From contig NZ_JASISS010000001.1 in NCBI RefSeq assembly GCF_030063195.1, forward strand, positions 124,001 through 188,000: a stretch of DNA of 64,000 bases, in the 5' to 3' direction. A program made the translations under genes and the position numbers. Of this stretch, positions 1 through 8,727 are shown one piece after another; the first letter of the stretch is position 1, and the number at the start of each line of letters is the position of its first letter. This DNA comes from Cryobacterium sp. PH31-AA6 (GTDB lineage Bacteria; Actinomycetota; Actinomycetes; Actinomycetales; Microbacteriaceae). The notes under the pieces were generated by a model. It was not told the origin of the DNA, searched no databases, and was given only the letters and a program-made list of their open reading frames with translations.

Positions 1-633
1 GTCGGCGAGCTCGCGACGCCGGCGGATCGCCCGTCGGTGGCCACCCTCGTCACCCTGCACCCACTGCCAACCCACGGCGGTTTCATGGACTCGCACATCC
101 TGAGGAAGGCTGCCGGGCGCCTGCCTGCCCTGGCCGACCTCGCGGTGCTGCGCTTCAACACCCGCGGGACCACCTCGCCGCGCGGCACGAGCGACGGCAC
201 GTTCGGCCAGGGCGACGCCGAGCGAGCCGACGTTGCCGCTGCCATGGCCTTCGTTGCGGAGCGCGGCCTACCGAATCCGTGGCTGGTCGGCTGGTCCTTC
301 GGCACGGAACTCGCGGTCAAGTACGGTCTCGAGCATCCGATCCGCGGGGCCATCCTGCTGTCCCCACCGCTGCACCGGGCGACGGATGCCGAGTTGGCGG
401 CCTGGGCGGGCAACGAGCGCGAACTCGTGGCGATCATCCCGGAGCACGACGATTACCTGCGCCCGGCCGAGGCGAGGCAACGGTTCGCGAGCGTGCCGGG
501 GACCCGGTTCATCGCGGTCGACGGGGGCAAGCACCTGTGGGTGGGGGAGAGCCAGACCCGGCGCATCCTGGACGAGATCGTCGCCGTCGTCAACCCGTCC
601 GCGGCCCCGCTGCCGACCGCCTGGGCCGGCTGA
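1..633 (+). CDS. alpha/beta hydrolase, 5' end outside window
   Basis: The frame is open from the first base, so the true start lies upstream; a GTG at 37 is only an internal candidate. The 210 visible residues look like a small serine hydrolase of the dienelactone-hydrolase/KANL3-like type. There is an early HPLP..GGFMD segment typical of the oxyanion region, a nucleophile elbow GWSFG (bases about 289-303), a late Asp in EHDDYLRP and a His in GGKHLW, which together would form a Ser-Asp-His triad. No signal peptide is visible. The substrate cannot be named. It converges on the permease gene downstream with an 18-base gap. Confidence 0.75.
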   Translation, partial: VGELATPADRPSVATLVTLHPLPTHGGFMDSHILRKAAGRLPALADLAVLRFNTRGTTSPRGTSDGTFGQGDAERADVAAAMAFVAERGLPNPWLVGWSFGTELAVKYGLEHPIRGAILLSPPLHRATDAELAAWAGNERELVAIIPEHDDYLRPAEARQRFASVPGTRFIAVDGGKHLWVGESQTRRILDEIVAVVNPSAAPLPTAWAG

Positions 634-651
634 ACCTCTGGTCGAACCGGG

Positions 652-1701
652 TCAGAGTTCGTTCTGGCGCGGGACGACGACCTGCTTGATGATCATGATC
701 ACCGAGGCGGCGACGGGGATCGCAATGAGCGCACCGAGGATGCCCAGCAGCGAGCCGCCGGCGAGAGCCGCGACCACGACGACGGCGCCCGGAACCGATA
801 CGGCGCGATTCATGATGTTGGGGCTGAGCACGTACGCCTCAACCTGCATGTAGATGAGGTAGTAGATCGCGGCGACCAACGCGGTCAGTGGGGAGCTGCC
901 GATCCCCGGAATCAGGCAGGTCGCGACGATGATGACCGAGCCGCTGATCGTTCCGACCAGGGGGATAAGGGAGAGCAGGAACGCGATCAGGGCGAGCAGC
1001 GCGGGGAACGGCGCCCCGATGATCGAGAGGAAAGCGAAGCTCAGCACGCCGTTGCACAGGGCGAGGGCGGCCTGACCGACGACGAAGCGTCCGACGGCGG
1101 TCGTGATCTGCTCGCTCAGATCGGCGAAGCGCTCCCGCTTCGAGGCCGGGACCAGCTGGTAGGTGGCTCTCTTGATGCTGTGCAGGGACGCGGTGAAGTA
1201 GAGCGAGAGGATGAGGATGATCAGCCCGCCGAAGAGCCCGCTCACCAGGGCCAGTCCGGACTGGATCAGGGTCGTGGTGATCGTGGTCAGATTGCCGCCG
1301 AGATAATCGGTGATGGACGTGACGATCTCGTTCACCTTGAGGCCGGGGTACTGTGCCTGAATGTCCGCGAGGAATGTCGACGAGTTCACCGACTTGACCA
1401 GGTCGGGGATCGCCTTGGACAGGTTGGCGACCTGGGCGACGATGATCGGCACGATCGCGAAGACCACGCCGGTGAGCACGCCGAGAACGGCGACGAGCAC
1501 GGTGAGGATCGCGGCCCAGCGAGGGAAGCGCTTCTTCTCCAGCCAGGACACGGCCGGGTCCAGGCCGAGGGAGATGAAGAGCGCCGCGCCGACGTAGGTG
1601 ATGATCGTCTGCAGGGTGACCACGGAACTGATGATGAGCAGGCCCAGGCCGACACCCAGCGTGCCGACCAGCCCGACCTGGAACGCGTTCTTGATCTTCA
1701 C
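652..1701 (-). CDS. AI-2E family (PerM/YdiK-type) transporter
   Basis: The 349-residue protein has the layout of the AI-2E exporter family (formerly UPF0118). Paired hydrophobic helices lie at the N terminus, followed by a long loop with NLSKAIPDLVKSVN-type amphipathic sequence, and then a C-terminal block of five to six helices including SIIGAPFPALLALIAFLLSLIP and the conserved late GALIAIPVAA helix. Length matches the family. The start is a GTG preceded by AGGGGG. Family members export autoinducer-2 or act as Na+/H+ antiporters, and the sequence does not say which applies. It lies 24 bases downstream of the DivIVA-like gene on the same strand, so the two may be cotranscribed. Confidence 0.85.
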   Translation of the reverse strand: MKIKNAFQVGLVGTLGVGLGLLIISSVVTLQTIITYVGAALFISLGLDPAVSWLEKKRFPRWAAILTVLVAVLGVLTGVVFAIVPIIVAQVANLSKAIPDLVKSVNSSTFLADIQAQYPGLKVNEIVTSITDYLGGNLTTITTTLIQSGLALVSGLFGGLIILILSLYFTASLHSIKRATYQLVPASKRERFADLSEQITTAVGRFVVGQAALALCNGVLSFAFLSIIGAPFPALLALIAFLLSLIPLVGTISGSVIIVATCLIPGIGSSPLTALVAAIYYLIYMQVEAYVLSPNIMNRAVSVPGAVVVVAALAGGSLLGILGALIAIPVAASVIMIIKQVVVPRQNEL

Positions 1702-1725
1702 TCTGAGGTTCCCCCTGCTTCGTTG

Positions 1726-3339
1726 CTAGTCGTCCGCGGCCGTGACCCTCTCCGCCTGGGTGAGGAGGCCGCGCAGGCTTTCGAAGTAGCCGGCAACCGA
1801 GTCGCGCTCAATTCTAATCTGAGAGAGGCGTTCTTCGGCGTCGGTGACGAGGGCGCGTGTGCGCTGTTCGGTCTCGGTCAGCAGGGCGGCGGCCCTGGCC
1901 TCCGCCTCGTGCACGATGTGCTCGGCCTTGTCCTCGGCGGTCTTCTTCGCGATCTTGGCGTCGCTGCGGGCGCCGGAGTCCAACTGCTCGTTCAGCGCGC
2001 GCAGTTCCGTGGTCCTTTTGTTCGTGTCGGCGAGCTGGCGCGCAGCCTCGTCGAGGAACTTCTGGGTCTGGGCCACTGCCTCCTGGTGCCGGGAAAGGTG
2101 CCCCTGCTCTGCCTCGTCCCGTCTGGCCTTGAGCTCGATCTCCAGGTCTGCCCTGGTCTGGTCGATCTCCCGCCGGAGCCTCGCGGCCTCGTGTTCGCCG
2201 CGCTTCCGTGCGGCGGTGAGCTGATTGTCCAGGTCGATCCGCAGTTGCTCGCTGTCGGCCGTGAAGTCCGCGCGGGACTGCTCGTTGTCGCGGGCCTGGT
2301 CGGCGTGGGACTGTTCGATCTCCCCGGCGAGGTCGGCTCGGGCCTTCTCGATCTCGCGGGCGAGGGAGACCCGCTGACGGTCGAGGTCCCGAGTCAGGTC
2401 GGTCAGGGCCTGTTCTCGCTCGATGGCCAGATCCGCCTGCGCGAGATCGATCTCCCGAGCCAGGTCGATCCTGGCCTGTTCGATCTCGATGGCCAGCTCG
2501 GAGCGGGCCAGCTCGCTCTCGTGGGCCAGGTCGATCCTGGCCTGTTCGGTCTCGTTGGCCAGGTCGACGCGGTCCTGTTCGGTCTCCGCGGCCAGGTCGA
2601 TCCTGGCCTGTTCGGTCTCCCTGGCCAGGTCGGCGCGCTGCTGGTCCAACTCGTGCGCGACCTCGGCCCGGGTGAGCTCGGTCTCGCGGGTGAGGCCGGC
2701 CGCGATCTCGCGTGCCTCCGTGGCCTCGCGCTGCGCCACGACGCGCACCTCCGCGGCCTCCCGGTCGGCCTCCGAGCGGATGGCCGCGACCTCGCGCTTG
2801 ACGGTGGCGCGCAACTCGGCCGCCTCGGTGGCGACAGCGCCACGGATCCCGGCGGCCTCCTGCACGGCGTCCTGGGTGAGCGTGGTGTAGTCGTCGTGGG
2901 CGCGGGCGAGCAGGTCGTCCGCCTCGACGATGGCGTCTTCCAGGATGTGTTCGGCCTTCACCGCGGCATCCGACAGGATGCGTTCGGCGTGGTCGGCCGC
3001 CTCACGGCGGAGGGTGTCGACCTCGGACGCGGCGGAGGCACGGAGGCGCTCGGCGTCGATGTCGGCCTGCGCGATGACCCTGGTGGACTGCTCCTCGGCG
3101 ACGCGGAGGGTGTTTTCCAGCTTGGTGCCGAGGCCGGAGAAGGTGGGACTGCCCACTTCCTCGATTTCGGCGTTGAGGTCGTCGATGTGCGCCGTCAGGC
3201 GCTTGATCTCCTTGGCCGCCTCCGTGCTCTGGCTGTTCGCCTGGATCAGGTCCCGGCGCAGCCCCTGGAGGGCCTTGTCGACCTCCTCCTTGTCATAACC
3301 ACGGAAAACCTGGGTGAAATCAGCTTCGTCGGTCGGCAC
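1726..3339 (-). CDS. DivIVA/Wag31-like long coiled-coil protein with 11-residue repeat
   Basis: The start is the GTG at 3339, because GAGGAG lies a few bases upstream and the protein then opens with DFTQVFRGYDKEEVDKAL, which resembles the membrane-binding N-terminal DivIVA motif. The remaining roughly 500 of 537 residues are almost pure charged alpha-helix. Residues 219-372 consist of 14 perfectly phased 11-residue units (consensus ExEQARxDLAx), encoded by 33-bp units at 2224-2685. Hendecad repeats favour a straight or slightly right-handed coiled coil rather than the usual heptad form. Family knowledge points to polar growth, septum or cytoskeletal scaffolding at the membrane. The specific role is inference. 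The C terminus resembles other DivIVA-domain proteins (DAEERLSQIRIERDSVAGYFESL). Confidence 0.75.
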   Translation of the reverse strand: MPTDEADFTQVFRGYDKEEVDKALQGLRRDLIQANSQSTEAAKEIKRLTAHIDDLNAEIEEVGSPTFSGLGTKLENTLRVAEEQSTRVIAQADIDAERLRASAASEVDTLRREAADHAERILSDAAVKAEHILEDAIVEADDLLARAHDDYTTLTQDAVQEAAGIRGAVATEAAELRATVKREVAAIRSEADREAAEVRVVAQREATEAREIAAGLTRETELTRAEVAHELDQQRADLARETEQARIDLAAETEQDRVDLANETEQARIDLAHESELARSELAIEIEQARIDLAREIDLAQADLAIEREQALTDLTRDLDRQRVSLAREIEKARADLAGEIEQSHADQARDNEQSRADFTADSEQLRIDLDNQLTAARKRGEHEAARLRREIDQTRADLEIELKARRDEAEQGHLSRHQEAVAQTQKFLDEAARQLADTNKRTTELRALNEQLDSGARSDAKIAKKTAEDKAEHIVHEAEARAAALLTETEQRTRALVTDAEERLSQIRIERDSVAGYFESLRGLLTQAERVTAADD

Positions 3340-3570
3340 GCTATCTCCTCGTAATGGGACTCTGACCCCATTTTCGGTTGTCTCAGGGCAGGGCCGTGAT
3401 AATTTTAGTCTGTTCGGGCGACACGGGCACATCCCAGGTTCAGGGGGACTATTAGGTGCCTTTCAGGGGCACCCAGTATCGTGAGACGTCCTGTCTGCTG
3501 CTGCCCGGGCTCGAATCCGGGTGGTGCACGCGAGCGTGCACCCGGCGGCCGGCGACACAGGAGGGTTTAC
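3340..3570. promoter_or_regulatory. divergent intergenic region with hairpin-rich leader
   Basis: This 231-bp gap separates two divergent genes and holds no gene. An AT-rich patch (AATTTTAGTC near 3401) could carry promoter elements for either side. Toward the rightward gene there are three successive inverted repeats: GGTGCC/GGCACC (3455-3473), CCCGG/CCGGG (3504-3521) and GTGCACGC/GCGTGCAC (3524-3541). They sit just before the ribosome-binding site at about 3559-3566. If transcribed they would make a structured 5' leader. I recognise no known riboswitch family. Confidence 0.45.
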
Positions 3571-5439
3571 GTGCGTTTTGTTCTTGCCATTGTGGCACTC
3601 GTCCTCGCGGGCGCGATGATCGTTCTCGGCATCGCACAGCGGACGGTCTTTCTCGAACCCGCTTCCACGAGCCTCAGCACCACGATCACGGACGATGTCC
3701 GGTTCGCGGTCATCGAGCCCGGTGCGCTCTCCGCGTATCCGGGCAGCCAGACGATCACGATCTCCGGCGCCGACACCGTTTTCGCGGCGTACGGCCGGAC
3801 CGGTGACGTCAAGGCCTGGATCGGCAACGAGGCGTATGCTGACATCCGCCAGGTCAAGAACACCGCCAAGTTGAGCAACAAGCTCATCGAGGCGCCGCCC
3901 GCCGAGGTTCCCCCCGCCGAGGTTCCGCCCGCCGAGGTTCCGCCCGCCGAGGTTCCCCCCGCCGGCGAGACGCCGACGGACGCCCCGGTCGTCGCCCCCG
4001 AGGCCCCGCCAAGCACCGACCCGGTCGGCTCCGACCTGTGGTTGCAGGAGTACGGCGGCAAGGGTTCGCTGACCAAGACCATCAACGTGCCCGCGGGCAT
4101 CTCGGTGATCGTCGCCTCCGACGGCACGAAGCCCGTCCCGACGGAGATCACCCTGACCTGGCCGATCGACAACTCGACCCCGATGGCCGGCCCCCTGATC
4201 GCCGGTGGCGGGGCACTCTTCGTCGTCGGGCTGATCCTCTACCTGTGGGCGCTCATCCACCTGCGCCGTTCGCACGGTCCACGCCGGAACCTGCCGAAGG
4301 GACCTCGGATGCCGCGGCTGCCCAGGGCGCCCCGCCCCAAGTCAATCAAGGCGAGCGAGATTACCGGTCCGCGCCGCGCGATCACACGCAAGTTCGTCGC
4401 CACCGTTCCCGTGCTCGTCGTGACCGGGCTCGTACTCAGCGGCTGCTCGGCCGAGTTCTGGCCGAGTCCGGCCGCCTCACCGGGTGCCAGCGCGACCCCG
4501 GATGCGACCAGCGTGGCCAAGACGGTCAAGGATGTTCCGCCGCCGGCGGTCACGGTGCCGCAGCTCGAACGCATCGTTTCGCGGATCGCCGCTCTGACCG
4601 CGGACGCCGACGCGAAGCTCGACGGGGACGCCCTCGCCGCCCGCTTCACCGGCCCGGCCCTTGAGCAACGATTGGCCAACTACAAGATCCGGGCTGCCGT
4701 CGCGGACTATCCGGCGCTGCCGGCGCTTCCCGCTTCGCCGCTCACGCTGACGCTGCCGCAGCAGTCGTCGACCTGGCCGCGGGTGGTGATGACCGTGATT
4801 CAGAACGCGGACGACGCTGCGGTCGCCCCGACGGCGATCGTGCTGAGGCAGGAATCTCCCCGCGCCAAGTATCTCGTCGAGTATGCGGTGCAGCTGGAAG
4901 CAGCGGCGAAGGTGCCCGATGTCGCCCCGGCAACGATCGGCGCACCGATCATCGCCCCCGACTCGAAACTGCTGCTCCTGCCGCCGGGCGGAGTGGCCGC
5001 GGCCTATGCGGACATCCTGTTGCAGGGCGAAGCGAGTCCGTCCTTCGGACTGTTCGAGGCCACGGGGGATACCTTCCGCACCCAGGTCGGTCTCGACAAG
5101 AAGAACGAGAAAAGGGCGGCCCTGCCCACAACGGCCTCGATCGACTTCGCGGCCGCCGTCGGCACGGGGACGCCGGTAGCGCTGGCAACCAACGACTCCG
5201 GCAGCATCATCGCCGTGAGCCTCACCGAGACGGAGACCGTGAAACCGGTCGACGCGGGTGCGACGGTCAGCCCCGAGGGCGCGAGCAAAGCCCTGTCCGG
5301 TGTCTCCGCCACGGCCAAGGGCATCCAGAGCACCTACGGCGACCAGCTCCTCTTCCACGTGCCGGCCGCGGGTTCAACCGAAAAAATCGTCCTCCTTGGC
5401 TTCGCCCAGGGACTGATCTCATCCACGGAGCTTCCATGA
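3571..5439 (+). CDS. membrane protein with Pro-rich repeat and internal lipobox
   Basis: The start is the GTG at 3571, preceded by AGGAGGG. The 622-residue protein opens with an N-terminal membrane helix (FVLAIVALVLAGAMIVLGIA), followed by an outside domain with five tandem PPAEV units (3895-3962). A second helix lies near residues 205-230, followed by a basic Arg/Pro-rich cytoplasmic stretch and a third hydrophobic segment ending in LVLSGCSAEF, which looks exactly like a lipoprotein signal with a lipidatable Cys. The last 330 residues are a soluble Ala/Thr-rich domain. An in-frame ATG at 4309 with AAGGGA upstream could start the lipoprotein half separately. I do not recognise the family. The stop overlaps the thioredoxin gene start (ATGA), so the two are probably one operon. 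Confidence 0.7.
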   Translation: MRFVLAIVALVLAGAMIVLGIAQRTVFLEPASTSLSTTITDDVRFAVIEPGALSAYPGSQTITISGADTVFAAYGRTGDVKAWIGNEAYADIRQVKNTAKLSNKLIEAPPAEVPPAEVPPAEVPPAEVPPAGETPTDAPVVAPEAPPSTDPVGSDLWLQEYGGKGSLTKTINVPAGISVIVASDGTKPVPTEITLTWPIDNSTPMAGPLIAGGGALFVVGLILYLWALIHLRRSHGPRRNLPKGPRMPRLPRAPRPKSIKASEITGPRRAITRKFVATVPVLVVTGLVLSGCSAEFWPSPAASPGASATPDATSVAKTVKDVPPPAVTVPQLERIVSRIAALTADADAKLDGDALAARFTGPALEQRLANYKIRAAVADYPALPALPASPLTLTLPQQSSTWPRVVMTVIQNADDAAVAPTAIVLRQESPRAKYLVEYAVQLEAAAKVPDVAPATIGAPIIAPDSKLLLLPPGGVAAAYADILLQGEASPSFGLFEATGDTFRTQVGLDKKNEKRAALPTTASIDFAAAVGTGTPVALATNDSGSIIAVSLTETETVKPVDAGATVSPEGASKALSGVSATAKGIQSTYGDQLLFHVPAAGSTEKIVLLGFAQGLISSTELP

Positions 5440-6401
5440 GTCTTGTGCCACCGTCCGGCGTCAACATGCGCGGAGCCGTCGACCTCTCGTCACTGGTGAA
5501 TCGTCCCCCGGCAGTCGCGCCCGGTGCGCCCGCGGTGGCGGACGGGGCCGCCACGGGCCCGGTTCCGGTGCCGAGCCTCACGCTCGTCGGCACCGACGCC
5601 AACTTCGGCGAGGTCCTGGAACTGTCCATGACGGTTCCGGTCATCGTCGACCTGTGGGCGGAGTGGTGCGAGCCGTGCAAGCAGCTCACCCCCATCCTCG
5701 AAAAGCTCGTTGCCGAGTACGCGGGCATGTTTGTGCTGGCCAAGGTGGATGTCGACGCCAACCCGCAGTTGACCCAGGCCTTCCAAGCCCAGTCGATTCC
5801 GACCGTTGCGGCCGTCATCGGCGGCCAGCCCGTGCAGCTCTTCAACGGGGCGATCCCGGAAGGCCAGGTGCGGGAGGTCCTCCAGCGGGTGCTCCAGCTG
5901 GCCGCCGAGCACGGCGTCACCGGTGTCGCCGTCGCCCCGGAGCAGACTGAGGAGCCCACCGAGGCCGAGACGCCGGTCGAGCCGGAGCTGCCCCCACTCC
6001 ACCGCGAAGCATACGAGGCCATCGAACGCGGCGACTACGCCGCCGCGATCACCCTGTACAAGACCGCGGTCGCCCAGGACCCGCGCGACCAGATGGCCAT
6101 TGCCGGCCTCGCCCAGGTCGGCCTCCTCGCGCGGCTGCAGGGTAGAACCATCGCCGAGATCCGTTCCGCGGCTGCCGCGTCGCCCGACGACCTCGACGCG
6201 CAGCTCCTGGTCGCCGACCTGGACCTGTCCGGAGGGCACATCGAGGACGCCTTCGATCGTCTGCTCGAGCTCTTCCCGAGCCAGGACCCGGCGGGCAAGA
6301 ACAGGATCCGCGAGCGCATCCTGGACCTGTTCGAGGTCATCGGCCGCGACGACCCGCGGGTTGCGCCCACCCGCTCCCGCCTCACCGCCCTCCTCTACTG
6401 A
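5436..6401 (+). CDS. thioredoxin-fold and TPR co-chaperone-like protein (YbbN/CnoX type)
   Basis: The 321-residue protein has a roughly 45-residue Pro/Ala-rich N terminus and then a thioredoxin domain with DLWAEWCEPCKQL, giving a CEPC redox motif at residues 78-81. The cis-Pro is seen in AQSIPTVAA. After an acidic linker, the C-terminal half (about residues 190-321) shows tetratricopeptide-like helices. This order matches the CnoX/YbbN co-chaperone family, which protects proteins from oxidative aggregation and passes clients to chaperones. Most actinobacterial members keep the CxxC, as here. It overlaps the preceding membrane-protein gene by four bases. Cytoplasmic location is inferred because no signal peptide is present. 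Confidence 0.88.
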   Translation: MSLVPPSGVNMRGAVDLSSLVNRPPAVAPGAPAVADGAATGPVPVPSLTLVGTDANFGEVLELSMTVPVIVDLWAEWCEPCKQLTPILEKLVAEYAGMFVLAKVDVDANPQLTQAFQAQSIPTVAAVIGGQPVQLFNGAIPEGQVREVLQRVLQLAAEHGVTGVAVAPEQTEEPTEAETPVEPELPPLHREAYEAIERGDYAAAITLYKTAVAQDPRDQMAIAGLAQVGLLARLQGRTIAEIRSAAAASPDDLDAQLLVADLDLSGGHIEDAFDRLLELFPSQDPAGKNRIRERILDLFEVIGRDDPRVAPTRSRLTALLY

Positions 6402-6432
6402 CCTTCCCCCGCCCCCGTAACTCGCGGTGGGG

Positions 6433-8727
6433 TCAGGGGCGCAGGCGCAACCACAGACCGGCGAGCGGGGGCAGGGTGAGGGTGGCGGATGCCGGACGGC
6501 CCGCCCATGGCTCGTCGACCGCGATCACGGCGCCGAGATTGCCCACGCCCGAGCCGCCGAAGATCTCGGCGTCCGTGTTGACGATTTCCTCCCACACACC
6601 CGCGAAGGGCAGCCCGACCCGGTAGCCGGTGTGCGGCTGACCGGAGAAGTTGAACAGGCAGGCCATGGGGTTGCCGTCGTTGTCCCAGCGGAGGAACGAG
6701 ATCACGTTCTGGGCCGCCGCGCCGCCGTCGAGCAGCTCGAATCCGCCCGGCTCGTTGTCGCGCGCCCACAGGCTCGGGTTGTCCCGGTAGGTGCGGTTGA
6801 GGGCGCCGACGAGGTCGAAGAGTCCGCGGTGGGCCGGCTGGTCCAGCATCCACCAGTCGAGGCCGCGGGACTCGCTCCACTCCGACCGCTGGCCGAACTC
6901 CTGACCCATGAAGAGGAGCTGCTTGCCGGGGTGGGCCCACATGAACGACAGGTAGGCGCGCACATTCGCGAGTTGCTGCCAGGAGTCACCCGGCATCTTC
7001 GCCACCAGGGAGCCCTTGCCGTGCACGACCTCGTCGTGGCTGATCGGCAGCAGGAAGTTCTCGCTGAATGCGTAGACGAAGGAGAAGGTCATCTCGTTGT
7101 GGTGGTAGGTGCGGTACATCGGGTCGACGTGCATGTACTCGAGCGAGTCGTGCATCCAGCCCATGTTCCACTTGAAACCGAAGCCGAGTCCGCCGCCGGA
7201 GGTCGGAGCGGTCACCCCGCCCCAGTTCGTGGACTCCTCGGCGATCATCACGGTTCCCGGGTTGCGCTTGTACGCGGTCGCGGTGATCTCCTGCAGCAGG
7301 CTGATCGCCTCGAGGTTCTCGTTGCCGCCGTAGATGTTCGGCTCCCACTGGCCGTCTTCGCGGGAATAGTCGAGGTAGAGCATGGATGCGACGGCGTCGA
7401 CCCGCAGGCCGTCGATGTGGAATTCCTCGAGCCAGTAGAGCGCGTTCGCGACGAGGAAGTTGCGCACCTGCTTCTGACCGAAGTCGAAGACGTAGGTGCC
7501 CCAGTCCATCTGTTCGCCGCGCCGCGGGTCGGGGTGCTCGTAGAGGGCCTGGCCGTCGAACCTGGCCAGGGCGAAGTCATCCTTCGGGAAGTGGCCGGGA
7601 ACCCAGTCCATGATCACGCCGATGCCGGCCTGGTGCAGCCGATCGATCAGGTAACGCAGGTCGTCGGGGTGGCCGAATCGGCTGGTCGGGGCGTAATAGC
7701 CGGTGACCTGGTAGCCCCAGGAGCCGCCGAAGGGGTGCTCGCACAGCGGCATGAACTCGACGTGCGTGTACGCGAGTTCCTCGAGGTAGGCGATGAGTTC
7801 GTCGGCGAGGTCGCGGTAGCCGAGTCCGGGCCGCCACGAGCCGACGTGCATCTCGTAGATGCTCATCGGCCGGTTGTGCTGGTCGGTGGCGCTGCGGGCG
7901 GTGAGCCAGGCGGCATCAGCCCACTCGTAGGAGGTCTCGCCGATGACCGACGCCGTTTTCGGCGGGACCTCGGTGTACCTGGCCATCGGGTCGGCCTTGC
8001 GCACCCAGTCGCCGGCCTGGGTGAGCATCTCGAACTTGTAGTTGGAGCCGGCGGCGAGCCCGGGAACGAAGAGCTCCCAGACGCCCGTGCTGCCCATGTT
8101 GCGCATGGAGTGCAGCACGCCGCTCCAGCCGTTGAAGTCGCCGATCACGCGCGCCGCCCTGGCGTGCGGTGCCCAGACCGAGAAGGAGGTTCCGGTCGTC
8201 GCGCCCATGGCGCCCGCGTGCGGACGGTAGTGCGCGCCGAGCACGTCCCAGAGGCGTTCGTGGCGGCCCTCACCGATGAGGTGCAGGTCGAGTTCGCCGA
8301 GGGTGGGCAGGAACCGGTACGGGTCGTCGACGATCCAGGTCGGGGCGTCGCTGTAGCGCGCCTCCAGCGTGTAGTCCTGCAGCCCCAGGGTGCTGACCCC
8401 CTGCCAGATTCCGTGGCCCAGGTGCGCCAGTTCGATGTGGGCACCGGTGGACAGGATGGCGAAGACCTCGGTGGCGAGCGGGCGCAGGGCACGGATGACC
8501 GTGAGCGGGTCGCTGACGGCGTTGCCCACGGCTCCGGGCTGCTGCAGCAGGTGCTGGCCGAGCACCTCGTGCGGGTTGTAGTACCGGCCCTCTGCGACCG
8601 CCTCCAGGACCGACGCCGGGAACAGCGGCAGCACCACGGCCGGGGGAGCCGTCGGTGGGCTCACGGGCGGGACTGATGGTGTGGGCGGGACTGCTGCTGC
8701 GGCCGGGTTCTCGTGGGCGTGCTTCAT
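6433..8727 (-). CDS. glgB: 1,4-alpha-glucan branching enzyme GlgB
   Basis: The start is the ATG at 8727, overlapping the glgE stop by four bases; the reading frame happens to stay open further upstream but that part is glgE in another frame. The roughly 764-residue protein has an N-terminal CBM48-type domain and a GH13 barrel. It carries [19 protein letters not shown] and the nucleophile Asp in [18 protein letters not shown]. The acid Glu is in MIAEEST and the transition-state His-Asp in [10 protein letters not shown]. GlgB makes alpha-1,6 branches in glycogen-like glucan. The first 40 residues are a Pro/Ala-rich extension. Being directly downstream of glgE supports a GlgE-pathway glucan synthesis unit. 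Confidence 0.95.
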   Translation of the reverse strand: MKHAHENPAAAAVPPTPSVPPVSPPTAPPAVVLPLFPASVLEAVAEGRYYNPHEVLGQHLLQQPGAVGNAVSDPLTVIRALRPLATEVFAILSTGAHIELAHLGHGIWQGVSTLGLQDYTLEARYSDAPTWIVDDPYRFLPTLGELDLHLIGEGRHERLWDVLGAHYRPHAGAMGATTGTSFSVWAPHARAARVIGDFNGWSGVLHSMRNMGSTGVWELFVPGLAAGSNYKFEMLTQAGDWVRKADPMARYTEVPPKTASVIGETSYEWADAAWLTARSATDQHNRPMSIYEMHVGSWRPGLGYRDLADELIAYLEELAYTHVEFMPLCEHPFGGSWGYQVTGYYAPTSRFGHPDDLRYLIDRLHQAGIGVIMDWVPGHFPKDDFALARFDGQALYEHPDPRRGEQMDWGTYVFDFGQKQVRNFLVANALYWLEEFHIDGLRVDAVASMLYLDYSREDGQWEPNIYGGNENLEAISLLQEITATAYKRNPGTVMIAEESTNWGGVTAPTSGGGLGFGFKWNMGWMHDSLEYMHVDPMYRTYHHNEMTFSFVYAFSENFLLPISHDEVVHGKGSLVAKMPGDSWQQLANVRAYLSFMWAHPGKQLLFMGQEFGQRSEWSESRGLDWWMLDQPAHRGLFDLVGALNRTYRDNPSLWARDNEPGGFELLDGGAAAQNVISFLRWDNDGNPMACLFNFSGQPHTGYRVGLPFAGVWEEIVNTDAEIFGGSGVGNLGAVIAVDEPWAGRPASATLTLPPLAGLWLRLRP

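Noticed and set aside
1180..3354. Long plus-strand open frame opposite the coiled-coil and permease genes
   Set aside because: It spans two well-supported minus-strand genes, and its translation is low-complexity sequence typical of the reverse of a high-GC coding region.
3500..3525. tRNA-like T-arm (CCGGGCTCGAATCCGGG)
   Set aside because: The loop resembles a T loop, but no D-arm, anticodon arm or matching acceptor stem can be formed from the surrounding bases, and the loop begins CTCGAAT rather than TTCGAAT.
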